Assembly (NCBI RefSeq): GCF_022458985.1
Contig: NC_061774.1
Coordinates: 15,586,197-15,650,196 of the forward strand
Direction: 5' to 3'
DNA: 64,000 bases
DNA from: Mugil cephalus
Taxonomy: Eukaryota; Chordata; Actinopteri; Mugiliformes; Mugilidae
Numbering within the stretch: position 1 is the first letter of the stretch; each line of letters begins with the position of its first letter. A program made the translations under genes and the position numbers. Under the pieces are notes generated by a model. The model searched no databases. It saw only the letters and a list, made by a program, of their open reading frames with translations, and was not told the DNA's origin. This document shows, in pieces, positions 11,033-22,517 of the stretch.

Positions 11033-14000
11033 CTATAATCTATTTCTAAGGATTGGACTTTGTCCTGGTGAAACAGTGGATGGCGATGAATTTCCACTTC
11101 CTCTCCCTGACTCTGATGTGCTGTCTTCTCCAGGAGTGCTTTCATTTGGATGAATTTCTGTATATTCATAGGGCTCAAAAGCAGGATTTATCTGTCCCTG
11201 TCTGTGCCGCTTCTGGACCTCCTCAAAGATTTCGAGAACCTTGAAAGCAACAAACAGGAATTTGTGTGAGCACAAACCAAATTACAACTGTGTACTAAGA
11301 ATGAACAGATGAATATTTCTGTTACCTTGGACTTGGGAATGAGACCCACTCTGAAGAAGCCAATGTGTCCAGTTTCAATCTTGGTGCAGTCAATTACAGT
11401 GGATGCAATGTTCTCTGGGGAGGCTCCATCACATAACACTCCATCCACCTAACCAACCCATGAAGATACAGTTCACCGATAACATAGAAACATGAAGTCA
11501 TTATATTATTATATTATTACTTGTTGTCATTACCTTGTCTCCTAGCTTGGCGAAGACTTGGTTATGGTGAGTTGTGTCTGCCTCTCCTGTGGGGTTGGCG
11601 GAGGTTACAGCAATGGGCCCCACCTGAAAAAACAGTTGCATTGACTGAAGGGTCTGCTGATTGACCTTCAATAAATTTAAGACATTAAATGATTAATATT
11701 CGTGGTCCTTACCAGACTGATGAGATGAGTGGCTACAGCACAGTCTGGATATCTGAGAGCAATGCTTTGTGGAGTCCCTATGTGTATGGCAGCATCTCCC
11801 AAACCAAAGATGTCCATCCATGGTCCTGTGTGAGACACGAAAAACAGCATGATGCTCATGAAACCCTCAACATGCACGAGACTCAGGAAAGCACACACAG
11901 AGTCTTACACCCACCTCTGGGTATAACCATGCTAATTGATGACGGCCACGCAGCCTCCATGAAGTCCAGGAGCAGAGGGCTCAGCAGGTGTCGCACCGGC
12001 TCCAGCTGCTTGATGGAGGAGATCCACATGGACATGGGCCGGTCCTGCGCTTGTTTCTTTACCCTGAAGCCAAACACAGCAGTGACAAAGATATCAGAAT
12101 ATGAAAGCAATGAACACAGACAAATGAATGTGTGAGAAATGAAACTCACTTGTAAGCTTTAACCACTGCATCTGGCCGGTTGCAAGCGGCCACCAGCACA
12201 TAGACGGTGTCAGTAGGCATTCCACATATACCGCCATTCTTCATGATTTCTGTTTGACAGGAAAGAAGTTTTATAAGGTCCATAAACAAGTATTTATTTC
12301 AGAAATCGGATGCACTGCTTTGTATCTCACCTGCAATCTGATGGACTGATGTGACCTTGCGCGCAGGTAAATGTGGACAGACATCTGCCCCTCCCCCTAC
12401 CCCACTAATCCTGACTACAGGTTTTCCTAACGGGATCTGGGGGGACTGGAACGTGTCGTTGAAAATGTGCGCCAAGAAACAATAAAAACTGACGAGGCCA
12501 AAGATGATGGTGACTCCTATGTCATAACCATAAGGCAGTGCACCTACTGCATCCAGCAGGAAGCTGATGAGTATGAGCTGGAAGGTGAATGCGTAGACAA
12601 ACCAGGCCACATTTACAAACAGTGCTGCAACAGTCACCAAAACGTTGAACAGCATGAAGCCAATGATCCCGACGGCCAGTTGAAAGCCTCTGGTTTCACC
12701 GTACAGGCCGCCGTAGCGTGTCAGCCCCCACACTATCCACATCACGCCGTACAGATAAAACACTGTGCTCTCAAAGGTTTTACCCCGAGAGAAAGCTACT
12801 GAACCACACAACAGCTGCAGGGCCCCACCAGCCATCACCACCCAGGGCAGAACCAGCACGTACAGAGGATTTCTGTCGGCAATTGTGGTCGTAACAGCAA
12901 AAGCAGCCAACACGTTGCAGGCATGGCCTAACATTTCTGCATCTGCATACTTTGAGTAGCCCAGGTGGGGAGTGTGATCACGTGCTCTGAGGGTAATGCT
13001 CTGCATCCTGCTGAATAGGGCCTTGAAATAGCCCTGTCCTATGGGAATCATGGTACTGGAGACCATGTTGAACGTGGTAACTAAAAGCATGATTGCTGAA
13101 ATTACAAATATAGCTCCCTGCACACCCTGAGTGCCTCCCTGGAAGAAGCCTTGAGGCTGGGCTGCAATGGCAATGCTATAAGCTGTGAAAAATAACTGGT
13201 AGAAACCCTCCAGTAAGCTTTTCTGACAGCTGAACAGAGCTAGGACGAAGAAAAGCACAGAGAACACAACGGGGAAGGGGACAGGGGAGTAAGGCTGAAT
13301 GGCATAAACTGATAATAAAGCTGTGTAACCCTCAGCAAATTTCAGCAGGGATGTGAAACCATAGAAAGTGGCAGCTAGCGTGTCCATATCTCGATAGCAG
13401 AGGATACATATGCCTAGCTGGAAGACTCCAGCTGTCCACAGCCAAGGAACATGGCCCGCAAAGAGTTGAGGGACCACACCTAACAGAGGACAGACTAATA
13501 CACAGGCTGATAACAAGTTCATCACCAAACCTACTGATACTACATCACTGGACCCCTGTTTCTGCTCTGTTGTCAGATCCTGCTTTTTCTTCAGGACTGT
13601 TCCTGGAGGTTCCACTTTACCATGAGTGATCATGGACAGCAGACGTCCAAATCCAAAGTAAACACACACCAGACAGACAAGGAAGTAGTAAGCAGCTGTG
13701 GCAGACTGACCAAAATTTGCAACTGACAGACCAGCGATTTGATGGGCACAGGCAAAGGAAATGCCGACAGATATAATAGACAGAACTGCTTTCTTCGCTA
13801 ACGCTGCAGCACCAGCTATGATGAACAGGGCTAATGCAAATGCTGCTAGGCCAGGGACCAGAGAGGCTCTGAGCTCTGCAGGCTTCAACACATTCTGTCC
13901 CACCAGGATGTACACCAGACCAGAGCCACACCACAGAGCAGAGACCGTCAGGCACAGAGTGGAGAACAGCCGGGTGTAGGACAGACTGTGATAGACACCT

Positions 14001-14602
14001 AGGAGAGAAACAAGGCATGGTCAGGGAGAAGACTAAGATCTGGAGGCACAAATATGGGAATAGTTTCTAAATAAACACAGACCTGCATACGCTAGAAGGG
14101 CTGCAACGATGAGGAGCAGAATCCCCAGTGCAGTATAAGGGATGAAGTCATTTTCAGGAGAACTGGCATAATCGTTCACCAAAAGCAGGAGGGAACCTAC
14201 AAGTTGAAACCAAAGTACTTTATCCTGAGCTGCTGATAGTTGTTAAACGAAACTGGGACAAGCATATTACAAGTTTATCTTTCGCTTCTATGTTTTTATT
14301 ATGTGTTTAAATTTAACTGATACAATCCCCTGTTCACTCATGATCCCATACATTATAATATATTGTTAATTTGTTAAAAATATGTTTAGCATTGTAGTTT
14401 TGTTCCTTCTTAAAAAAACAAACAAACAAACAAAACAACAATGAAACAATGTAAATAACAACGTTTAAAATTTAAACTCGTACGTCACTGTAAAAATCTC
14501 GTAATATAGTTCTGTATTAAATAAATATATAAAGAAATAAATCTTACCGGCGGAGACGCTCAGGATGCCGACGGACACATGCAGCGAACGGGGCTGATCC
14601 AT
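11033..14602 (-). CDS. Type B triple YaaH-like membrane protein fused to YrdC-like domain, copy 1
   Basis: Nine exons on the minus strand: 14548-14602, 14083-14196, 12331-13998, 12150-12249, 11915-12063, 11713-11825, 11534-11623, 11326-11448, 11033-11239; 2619 nt, 872 residues, closing in frame on TAG. Three hydrophobic modules at about 1-190, 205-380 and 405-585 have YaaH/SatP-like features: GGALQLLxG..F.RGxTFxST in module 3, and module ends MIPIG and QIPLG. A YrdC-like domain follows (about 605-830) with MPTDTVY (624-629) and TSAN (740-743). The KxR motif of active YrdC/Sua5 reads K648-K-Q650, so the arginine is lost. The tail is rich in Ser, Glu and Pro and probably disordered. It is a paralogue of type A with different exon breaks. 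Likely a polytopic membrane protein; substrate unknown. Confidence 0.9.
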
Positions 14603-14911
14603 GACAGCGGTGTGTTTTCCGACGGCGCCGGACTCTGCTCTTAAATACGTCTACGGTGCGTGTGACGTCGGCACGTAGGTGAAGCCCGAGAGGCAATCTG
14701 CACCTCACCGGGAAATAACACACACCCGTAACCGAGAGACAAGAGATGCTGCTCTATCAACCTTACACGTGCATTTTTTCTCTTTTATATGAGATTTATC
14801 GATTCGGAACTTCTGCATAATGCGGAGATTTATCAAAGCACTGGAGACTACATGAGTATTAAGTTGCTGACTGTAACTCCAACAATCAAACCAGTTGTTT
14901 TTTTGTTTTTG

Positions 14912-14942
<31 letters not shown>

Positions 14943-15267
14943 TGCACCATATAAGAATATGTGCCATTTTCCAGCGAGCTTCCTTCCTCCAACTGCAGAC
15001 TGCTTCCTAAAAAGCAAACAAGGATGACTTTTATTACACTTGTGCACTTCCTATGCAATTACCTCGTAAAAAAAAAAAAAGTTCGAGGAAGTAGAATCCA
15101 AGGGAATCAGACGTGACGCCTCATTTGGCAACTCACTATCTAATCTGTTATTGTCACACTTTTCAACTGTCACAGATGAGAATGATTCAGCATTTTGGTT
15201 CCAAAAGGTGCATGATGTCAGCGCTTTGTACCACAGGGAGGGAGGAGTCAGGAGGAGCAAACTGGGC
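14603..15267. other. Divergent intergenic region between type B copy 1 and ES1-like gene
   Basis: Contains the type B promoter at its left end, a (GTTTT)n stretch at about 14899-14942, a poly-A run at 15067-15080, and otherwise nothing recognisable. It leads into the ES1 TATA box at 15268. Confidence 0.5.
14640..14670 (-). promoter_or_regulatory. Promoter elements of type B copy 1: TATA-like box and CRE-like site
   Basis: On the minus strand TATTTAAG lies at 14640-14647, about 40 bases before the ATG, and a CRE-like octamer TGACGTCG sits at 14663-14670. Type B copy 2 has a perfect CRE in the corresponding place, which supports a real element. The first 700 bases between this gene and the ES1-like gene would serve both directions. 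Confidence 0.45.
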
Positions 15268-15361
15268 TATAAAGACTCGCGGCTCCACGGCTAAACCGTC
15301 ACACCTTCGCCGAAGAGCTCGACTACACACCAGGACACCTCCACTACAATACCTGCTAAAG
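15268..15361 (+). promoter_or_regulatory. TATA box and 5' UTR exon of ES1-like gene
   Basis: TATAAA at 15268-15273 is followed by a short non-coding exon (from about 15298) ending AAAG at 15361 with donor GTGAGG. The next exon begins after the acceptor at 16029-16030, a few bases before the ATG. The 5' UTR exon has no ATG. A related segment lies before the broken ES1 copy at about 52595-52672. Confidence 0.6.
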
Positions 15362-16035
15362 GTGAGGGCATCTATTCTCACTGCCTCTATCTAACTGCAA
15401 GCTTTCACTGCATATGTCCGGAGTAAACGTGTTAATTTTTTTATAAAAGAAAAATATGCTGTAATGTTCAATAGTACAGTAAAACGCTCGATGGACGATG
15501 GAATTAAGTTAGTATTTGAAATACTGAGTTTTCTTGTTTGTTTTATACACAAATACTGAGTTCCACACAGCGGACGCAAACCTCTTCCTGTATCTTGTGT
15601 TTTTTTTTTCTGATGTCAACATGGTTACCTCGCAGCGACTCTCCTAAGACTAATCTCTTACCTGTCTCTGTGAATTTTTTATGTTAACACGGAACAGGTG
15701 TCTGATGATCAGCGCTCAGCATATTCAGTTACTTTTACATTTCAGGATAAAACTCTGACGTGAAACAAACTGAATGGTAGTCTGTTAGTGCCACTGCGTG
15801 CCATGCATATGGGCAGTCTAGAAGTGGAGGGGTGGAAACCTGCTGCTCTGACTTGAGCTGTGAGGGACAAAAAAAAAATTGTCTAATGAACCAAAAATTT
15901 GACGACCTCCTGCTGTAACTCCGCTGACCACTCAGGGCTTGCGGGCCCCCTATTGAAGACCTCTTATCCAAGAAGTTTTCGTATTTTTAGAGTCTAGATA
16001 AGCAAGTGCTGTGTGTGTATGATTTTGCAGGAATC

Positions 16036-17018
16036 ATGGCAAAGCGCGTTGCAGTCATTCTGTCAGGCTGTGGAGTGTATGATGGCACAGAGATCCACGA
16101 GGCCTCGGCCGTCCTCGTCCACCTGAGTCGCGCTGGAGCAAAAGTAAGAGCGCAAAAAAAGGAGAAGAAAACTGCATCAAATTTAATGGCAGCTCTAAGC
16201 AGATCCCTTAAAACGGAATCTAATCTGATACTGATTGCTGAACTGCTGTTCGGTTTCAGGTGCAGATGTTTGCTCCAAACACAGATCAGATGCATGTTGT
16301 GAACCACTGCGAGGGCAAACCTATGGAGCAGAAGAGAAACATCCTGCAGGAAAGCGCCCGCATCGCCAGGGGTAACGTGGCTGATCTGGACAAGCTGGAT
16401 GTGTCAGCCTTTGATGCTGTCATCATCCCAGGTAAGTCTACCATAAATAACCACGCTTAATAAAGTCTGGGTGGGCCTCTTCTTTTCTGCAACGTTCTAA
16501 ATGAATGCTGTGATGCTCATTCAGGGGGCTTCGGTGTGGCCAAGAACCTGAGTGACTGGGCCGTGAAGAATAAGGACTGCACCATCCAGCCACAGCTGGA
16601 GAAGGTCATCAAGGATTTCCACAAAGCTGGAAAGCCTCTGGGCATGTGCTGCATCTCCCCCGTCCTGGCTGCCAAAATCCTGCCTGGCTGTGAGGTCACC
16701 GTGGGGCAGGACAAAGAGTGTGATCAGTGAGTGAAATAAATGACCATCTTCAGACGTGACTGAAGGCTGAGGAAAAAAATTCAAATAGATCAAAAGCTGA
16801 AACTTGCTTTTCTTTCCGTCTTCAGGTGGCCGTATGCCCAGACGGCAGGCGTCATGAAGGAGATGGGCTGCAAGCATGTGAACAAAGAAGTGGGTGAAGC
16901 TCACGTTGATGTCAAACACAAGCTGGTCACCACCTGTGCCTTCATGTGCAACGCTCCCTTTCATGAAGTGTTCGATGGAGTAGGTGTCATGGTTACAGAG
17001 ACTCTGAAACTGGCCTAA
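16036..17018 (+). CDS. ES1/GATD3-like protein (DJ-1/PfpI superfamily)
   Basis: Exons 16036-16143, 16260-16431, 16525-16726 and 16826-17018 join to 675 nt, 224 residues. The protein opens [17 protein letters not shown] and contains [18 protein letters not shown], the cysteine elbow region shared with ES1 (GATD3, C21orf33) and bacterial ElbB of the class-1 glutamine-amidotransferase-like/DJ-1 superfamily. Mitochondrial ES1 proteins carry an N-terminal presequence. This one starts straight at the domain and the upstream exon has no ATG, so it looks cytosolic. Biochemical role of the family: ElbB-like glyoxalase activity is reported in bacteria, and vertebrate ES1 is linked to mitochondria; the function here is unknown. 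It lies between type B and acod1, transcribed away from type B and convergent with acod1. A second copy at 53114 is dead. Confidence 0.92.
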
Positions 17019-17149
17019 TAAGGCTTCAAATTGTGTATTTATCTACTCTCATGTTTTGTGTAAACTTTGTATTCAATATCAGTTTGTCTAATGTCTGAAC
17101 ATACAGCCTATGTGATGTTCTGTTATTGGTGAGTGTTCTTCAGACCCTC

Positions 17150-17155
17150 AATAAA
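17150..17155 (+). terminator. Poly(A) signal of ES1-like gene
   Basis: AATAAA 132 bases past the stop codon, followed by A-rich/GT-rich sequence. Confidence 0.65.
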
Positions 17156-17159
17156 AGCT

Positions 17160-18111
17160 ACTCAACAAACAAGGATTTGTGGTGATTTTGTCTTAACAAA
17201 AAATAAACTTTTGCAATTAAAACTAGCAAGTTATAGCTCAAATAATGCTCTTATATGTGCAGATATATTAGTGAAGCCACTGTTTGAGCCGCCTGTCATA
17301 GATGAGAAGGATTAGTTTATTGCACAAGGAAGATTACCACCTATAATTACTACCTGACGGGAACTGTGGATAGCGCTGTAACTCTTCATCAAGCTATGTT
17401 CCATTGATAAGCTGTGTGAGTTTGCATAATAGCTACATATTGACCAGGGACAAGTGTATTAAGTGTGAAATACACAGTCACACCACTTGGAACTCGGAGC
17501 TACATGTTGCTGTTATAAGCTCAGCGTGCACACCTTTACAAAAGTAATGCATGAAGGCGGCAAATTAAAACAACATGTCTCGCTCAAACATGTCTCTCAG
17601 GTGTGTCTTAATCCAGAGAGAAACACCCTTTACTTGCTGCACTAAACGTCCCGTTGACATCACATTTACAAACGTTTCATAGTATCAGCACAAAACAGCT
17701 AAACACTGTTTTAATTTAAGTCAGACCGACAAGTCTTTTTTATTATGTACTGCAAATGAACCTAGTCATTAGTTATCTATCTACATACAGTATATAATTT
17801 ACTGGAGCCAGTCATTTAATGTGGTGTGGATTCCTTTACTGCTTAATAGATCTCTATTTCCCATCTTAATGCTGCTTGTAACCCGTTTTAACCCTTTTGT
17901 TCATTATTTTATTTGATTTTAAATGTTTAAATGTTCCACTAAAATAGATCTGAAATTCTGACTTTATTGACTACTTTGAATGTAGTCACACATGTCTTTC
18001 TATGTGGATCTTGACCCTGTTTGTTGCTAGTGGTTGTTGTTAGAATTGTATATTTTTGTTACTGGTCTTCTTAATATAAGCATAGGTCGTCAACAGTGGA
18101 TCCACAGACGT

Positions 18112-18113
<2 letters not shown>
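17160..18113. other. Intergenic, nothing recognised
   Basis: AT-rich stretch between the convergent ES1-like and acod1 genes. No open frame with splice or domain support, no obvious transposon ends. Confidence 0.5.

Positions 18114-18198
<85 letters not shown>
18114..18198. repeat. (CA)n microsatellite
   Basis: About 42 uninterrupted AC dinucleotides, followed by an AT-rich (ATT/ATTTT) stretch to about 18250. Confidence 0.98.
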
Positions 18199-18201
<3 letters not shown>

Positions 18202-18284
18202 TATTATTATTTTATTTTATTATTTTATTATTTATTTATTTTTAATTTTACCCCACTTCAAATTCATTAAAATGCACATTAACA

Positions 18285-18460
18285 CCAATCCAACATGTTT
18301 TAGTAAAGGGATAAGGGATAGCTTAATACTGAATGCAAATTGATGATAATAAAAATAATGTATATTTATATACATATAATGTATATATAGTAGGTAGGGG
18401 GTCCCTACTTAATCTCTCCATCAGGTCTAAAAACGTTAGAGACTCCTGTTATAAAGTATA
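18285..18460. repeat. Dispersed repeat fragment, shared in inverted orientation with 47930-48180
   Basis: The words GTAGGTAGGGGGTCCCT, then CTCTCCATCA, recur as the reverse complement near 47950-47985 with similar AT-rich flanks (rows ending in CAATCCAACA, then TTAGTAAAGGGATAA). This is an interspersed element fragment of unknown family; no coding capacity. Confidence 0.6.
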
Positions 18461-18862
18461 GAGGGCTGTGTGAAACTTTAAGGCACTGTGAGTTAAATCA
18501 GAATTTATTCTTTTATTAATTTCATACAAAGTGCAGGACATAGAAGCAGAATATACAGATTTGTCTTATACTATGGTTCGACCTTTATCTGAGTCGTTAT
18601 AATAAACATTTTGGAAAATAAAAAAAAAGACAAAAGCGGTTAACAGTTACAAACAATAATTTAGTTGTTTTTACACTTAAAAATGGTTACAATTCATCAA
18701 TATGGCTACTTTTCCCACAAATGAGCATAACACAGGACTTAGCGGTTGTGAGCAGTGCATTTCTGCCTCTGGGCCTGGAATAAATATGTTGTACAGATAT
18801 GAAGATACGTTTCACTTTAATAAAAAGTGGTCTGTGTTTTACATAGCTCTGTGTGTAAATGT

Positions 18863-21478
18863 TCATTGAAGGTTTGCGAGAAGGGCCCTGCAGTCTGCAT
18901 GTCTTTCCAGCTCCTCCACCACTTCAATCAGCCGCTCCACCTTCTCAGAGGAGAGCACCACCTCTGCGTTGTTCCTGAACTTCTTCCTCAGGCTCTCGTT
19001 GGTCAGCGGGTTGCGCCAGTGACCGTAGAAGGTGTCACAGCGCCCGTTCAGGATGTCTCCCCCAACTAGTGTCACCTGGACCTCACCGTACATTTTGTTG
19101 AAATTAGCTGGGTTGTCGCTGGGATGCTCCACACGAACGCGGCTCAGCAGGGCAAGCAGGTCGGGGCGGCTCATGGCAGCAGGGCTGAAGGACTGAACGG
19201 TGACCTCACCATCCAGGAGAGCGCTGCAAGCATTGAACTGGAAGGAGTGGCGTGCCTCGTGCTCAGACTCAGGGAAAGGCCTGTTGATGTATTTAGACTG
19301 GGGCACTCTGAGCAGGATTTCCTGCACTTGAGCAGGGGGGACGGTACCAGGACCAGCTCCCACGAGAAGCTTATGGACCGAGGCTGCAGCATCTACTACC
19401 CAGTGCATCCCCAGATGGGCGGGGAAGCGCTTGAAGCCCATGTCCTGCACCTCTAGCAGGAACGTGTGGCCTTCATCGCTGGGTGATTCTAAAGCCTGCG
19501 GCACATAGTCTTCATAAAAAGCATTAAAGCCGGCCACCCCTGCGACAGCATCCAGGACCAGAGGACTGGCCTCTAGGCCCCTGGAGGCCAGCAGAGCAGC
19601 TTCCAGCCCCAAACGTGTAGCATTGCCTATGTGGAGGGGTTTAGACTGAGTGGCAGCATTAGCCATTGGCGCTCCTGCGAGAGAAGCAGCTATAGCCAAG
19701 GCATGACTGCTCTGGAATGAATCCAGGCACAAGAGCCGAGCACAGGCAGCGGCACTTCCCATAGTCCCCACCACGCTGGGAGGGTGAAACCTGAAGAGCG
19801 AGACACAGTTACAAAGTTAAGACAGACAGACTCGGTCATTATTTAGTCTGTGTAGTTACCCTCCCAAATTAATTAAGCTGCAAGTGGAAAGATTTTTAAT
19901 CTTGGGTTAGTTGTAGGCTACAAACAGAAATAGCCAGGGTGGTCAGGGCTGCTGGCAAAAAAGGCTCTGAAACTAGCACACCTTCAACACGTCATCAACG
20001 TAAACAGCTTTAAGTTGCTGTGTTATGTTGCAGCACACCTGTCTCCTCTCACAGTTTGACTATAGTCAAATGTTTAGACACACCTTCTCATTGAATCGAA
20101 TAAGAAGGTGTGTCCAGACCTTTGTCTGGTGGTTTAGACGTCATACCGCAATAAACTAGATTACACTATTAGACCAGGTCTTCGTGCACTGAAGCACTCA
20201 CCTCTTTGGGATGTTGTGGGCCTCATTTGAGAACCTCATCAGTCGCCCCTGGATCTCAATGCCGACATTGAAGGCCAGCAAGAAGTCAAGGCCACTGGGT
20301 TTGTTGTTGGCTGGCATCATGTCACTGAGAGCTAGCACAGCAGGAAGGACAGCTCCGGAGGGATGAGTGGCAGGGTGCCATGTGTCATCAAAGTCCATGG
20401 AGTGAGTCTGCCGAAAGAAGATTGAAGATGGATTGGTTACGTTTCTTTCTTTCTTTTTTCTTCTTCTTTTTTTTGCATCATAAGTAGTGGCACATCTATT
20501 CCTCTTATTTACACTTACCGCAACTCCATTGACGAAAGCTGCCAGTGTCGGGGAGAGCCTGGTGTCCCTGCGTCCATACACAGAGCTGATGTCATCGGGA
20601 GCATACATGTGCTGAGACAAAAATATGCAGGTAGGTAAACTCATGAAGCTGTCAAAGAGACGTTGTCATACACACTCACAGTCATGTTTCAGGGACATTT
20701 TATTGACAATTTATTCCTTATGGAATTGACTTACCTTAATTATACACTACATAACAATAAGCACTATTTATGCACATATAACTCACATACTTAACAACTC
20801 TCCATTATGAGGACTTTCGTGCTCAAAATGTAGATGATCTCACATGTAAACCTTTGCACACTTTTGGCTTCTTTTTTGTCTCACCTGGCAGTGCTGCAGG
20901 GCCATTTCAAACACCTCAGTGGTGCTTCCAATCAGGCCAACTCCAATGCTGTCCAACACCATTCTCTTACTGCGGTGGAGCAGTGAATTAGACAAACTCT
21001 TGGGCTTAATCTCACTGATGAACTTCCCGAAACTGGCTGTGACTGTGTCCTCATCAGCCGGACGGTTCACGACTGTGGGAGGAAAGATTGATGTGTAGAG
21101 AAATTAGCTGTAGATACTAAAGACAGGACAGCTAATGGACATGTAAAAGAAGGAGATGGGATTTGAGTTTACCTTCAACGGCAGAATTATGCATTCCCCT
21201 GACGGCCAACACGGGTCTGATGGTTTTCTGTTGAACAAAACCAGAAGGTTCAGTATTCTTCGTCAGACAAAGTTTAAGTTAAATCAGCATTTTGGTAGAA
21301 ATTTGCGCCACTGTAATAAAAGCCTCTCTTGAAAGTTAGTTTGCTATCAGTTTTCAGTTTCACTATGACTAAAAACCATGCAAAAATAGCATTGGTTTAA
21401 TACATTAAACACAGACATTTGGATCTTAAAGACCTGAAAAGATAGATTCTGAATCTGTACCTGGAGTTTGGACATCAT
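18863..21478 (-). CDS. acod1: cis-Aconitate decarboxylase (itaconate synthase), ACOD1/IRG1
   Basis: Six exons on the minus strand: 21461-21478, 21173-21227, 20885-21072, 20519-20611, 20202-20407, 18863-19790; 1488 nt, 495 residues against 481 in human. It belongs to the MmgE/PrpD family and decarboxylates the TCA intermediate cis-aconitate to itaconate in mitochondria of activated macrophages. Active-site residues known from human ACOD1 all have counterparts: D123, T127, H133 (DFDDTWHPATHPSG), H189 (RFHPPS), K237 (QSKPLHIG), K307 (FKRFPAH) and Y354 (KYINRPFP). The extra N-terminal stretch is basic and acid-free for its first 23 residues, consistent with a mitochondrial presequence. The gene is head to head with type A copy 2 and convergent with the ES1-like gene. 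No lesion seen. In mammals acod1 is strongly induced by bacterial products and interferon. Confidence 0.97.
20060..20135. mobile_element. Tiny Tc1-derived inverted-repeat element (MITE) in an acod1 intron
   Basis: Two inverted words lie back to back: CAAATGTTTAGACACACC then TTCTCATT, a short spacer, then AAGAAGGTGTGTCCAGACC with TTTG. They match the common fish Tc1/mariner terminal sequence (AAAAGTTTGGACACACCTTCTCATT type). Only the two ends remain, with no internal transposase. It sits in the acod1 intron between exons 19790 and 20202 and does not touch splice sites. Confidence 0.7.
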
Positions 21479-21875
21479 GGTTTCGCTGAGTTTTTGTCAA
21501 GTCTTCTTTCCGTAAATGGATTTCTCTTCAGTCTTCTGTATTGACACTGCTGCCAGTACTTTGCTAATGATGTTGTTCGAGGATCCCTACCTTATATAGC
21601 ACTGGTCTGCCTGCCTCTGCTTACCTTAGAGGAATGAGGAAGGATTGGCACAGGATGTCCCTGAATAAAATTCCATTGTAGTCATCTCTAGTACAATTAG
21701 TATCATTATCCTCAGAAAAGGAGGATGACGAACAGGTGGAAATGTTGCTTAGAGGCGGGTCCACCTGGAGCTTAGTTTATTACTTTTTGTTAAACTCCTC
21801 CTCAAGAATACTTATTCATGAGACGCTCGCCTGCCTGCTTCAGAACGTCACATTCATCTTTCGAGCATCGATCAA
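21479..21875. promoter_or_regulatory. Bidirectional promoter region between acod1 and type A copy 2
   Basis: About 390 bases separate the acod1 start codon from the first (non-coding) exon of type A copy 2. On the minus strand GCTATATAAG at 21591-21600 is a good TATA box for acod1, about 115 bases before its ATG. On the plus strand the non-coding exon of type A ends ATCAA at 21875 with donor GTAAGG, and its intron runs to the acceptor at 22493-22494. No consensus kappa-B or ISRE site was obvious by eye here. Confidence 0.55.
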
Positions 21876-22517
21876 GTAAGGCTTTATTTTCACAAATACT
21901 TACGAGCACAACTTGAATATTTGTTATGTAATGATTAACTTATATTTACATGTTAATAATTTTTACAGAGTGCTTATCACACCATCTAGTTTATACATGC
22001 AATGGTGTAGATCATGGTGTAGATCATGTAATTATTAACATCAGCATTTGATAGGACATACATAGATTAACAATAAAAACACAACCGTATTTTAGTAAAT
22101 GGTATCCTTGCTTTTGGGTTGATATTATTTTCAACCCTTTTTTTCTGTTAATTAACTTACCTTACTGTCTTTTACAACTGGGTATCACTCTTAAAATAGA
22201 CTGGGCAGTGTCAGAGACTGTTAGACCCATAGAGGGATACATTTCAGTGTTGGACTTCATCAAATTACATTTTCCACATTTTTCATTTATAGAAGTAGAA
22301 GTGGATCAACATAAAGGTTTCATTAATTAGGTTCAACAAGTCAAGCTGTTGTTTATTTATTTTCTTAAATAAAATCTACTTGTCAATATCAACAATTGGA
22401 CCAGTATGCATTTCTAAACGCACTGTATCATTCAGCCTTTCACATGTATGGATAATGTCATAGATGGATACTCTGATACTCTGTCTTTTTACAGTTTGAC
22501 AAAAAACAAAGGACACC

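Noticed and set aside
12467-12802. Open frames on the plus strand across the large type B exon (also 50023-50358, 13617-14051, 51173-51607)
   Set aside because: They are antisense or shifted-frame shadows of the conserved membrane-protein exon and occur in both copies only because that exon is nearly identical.
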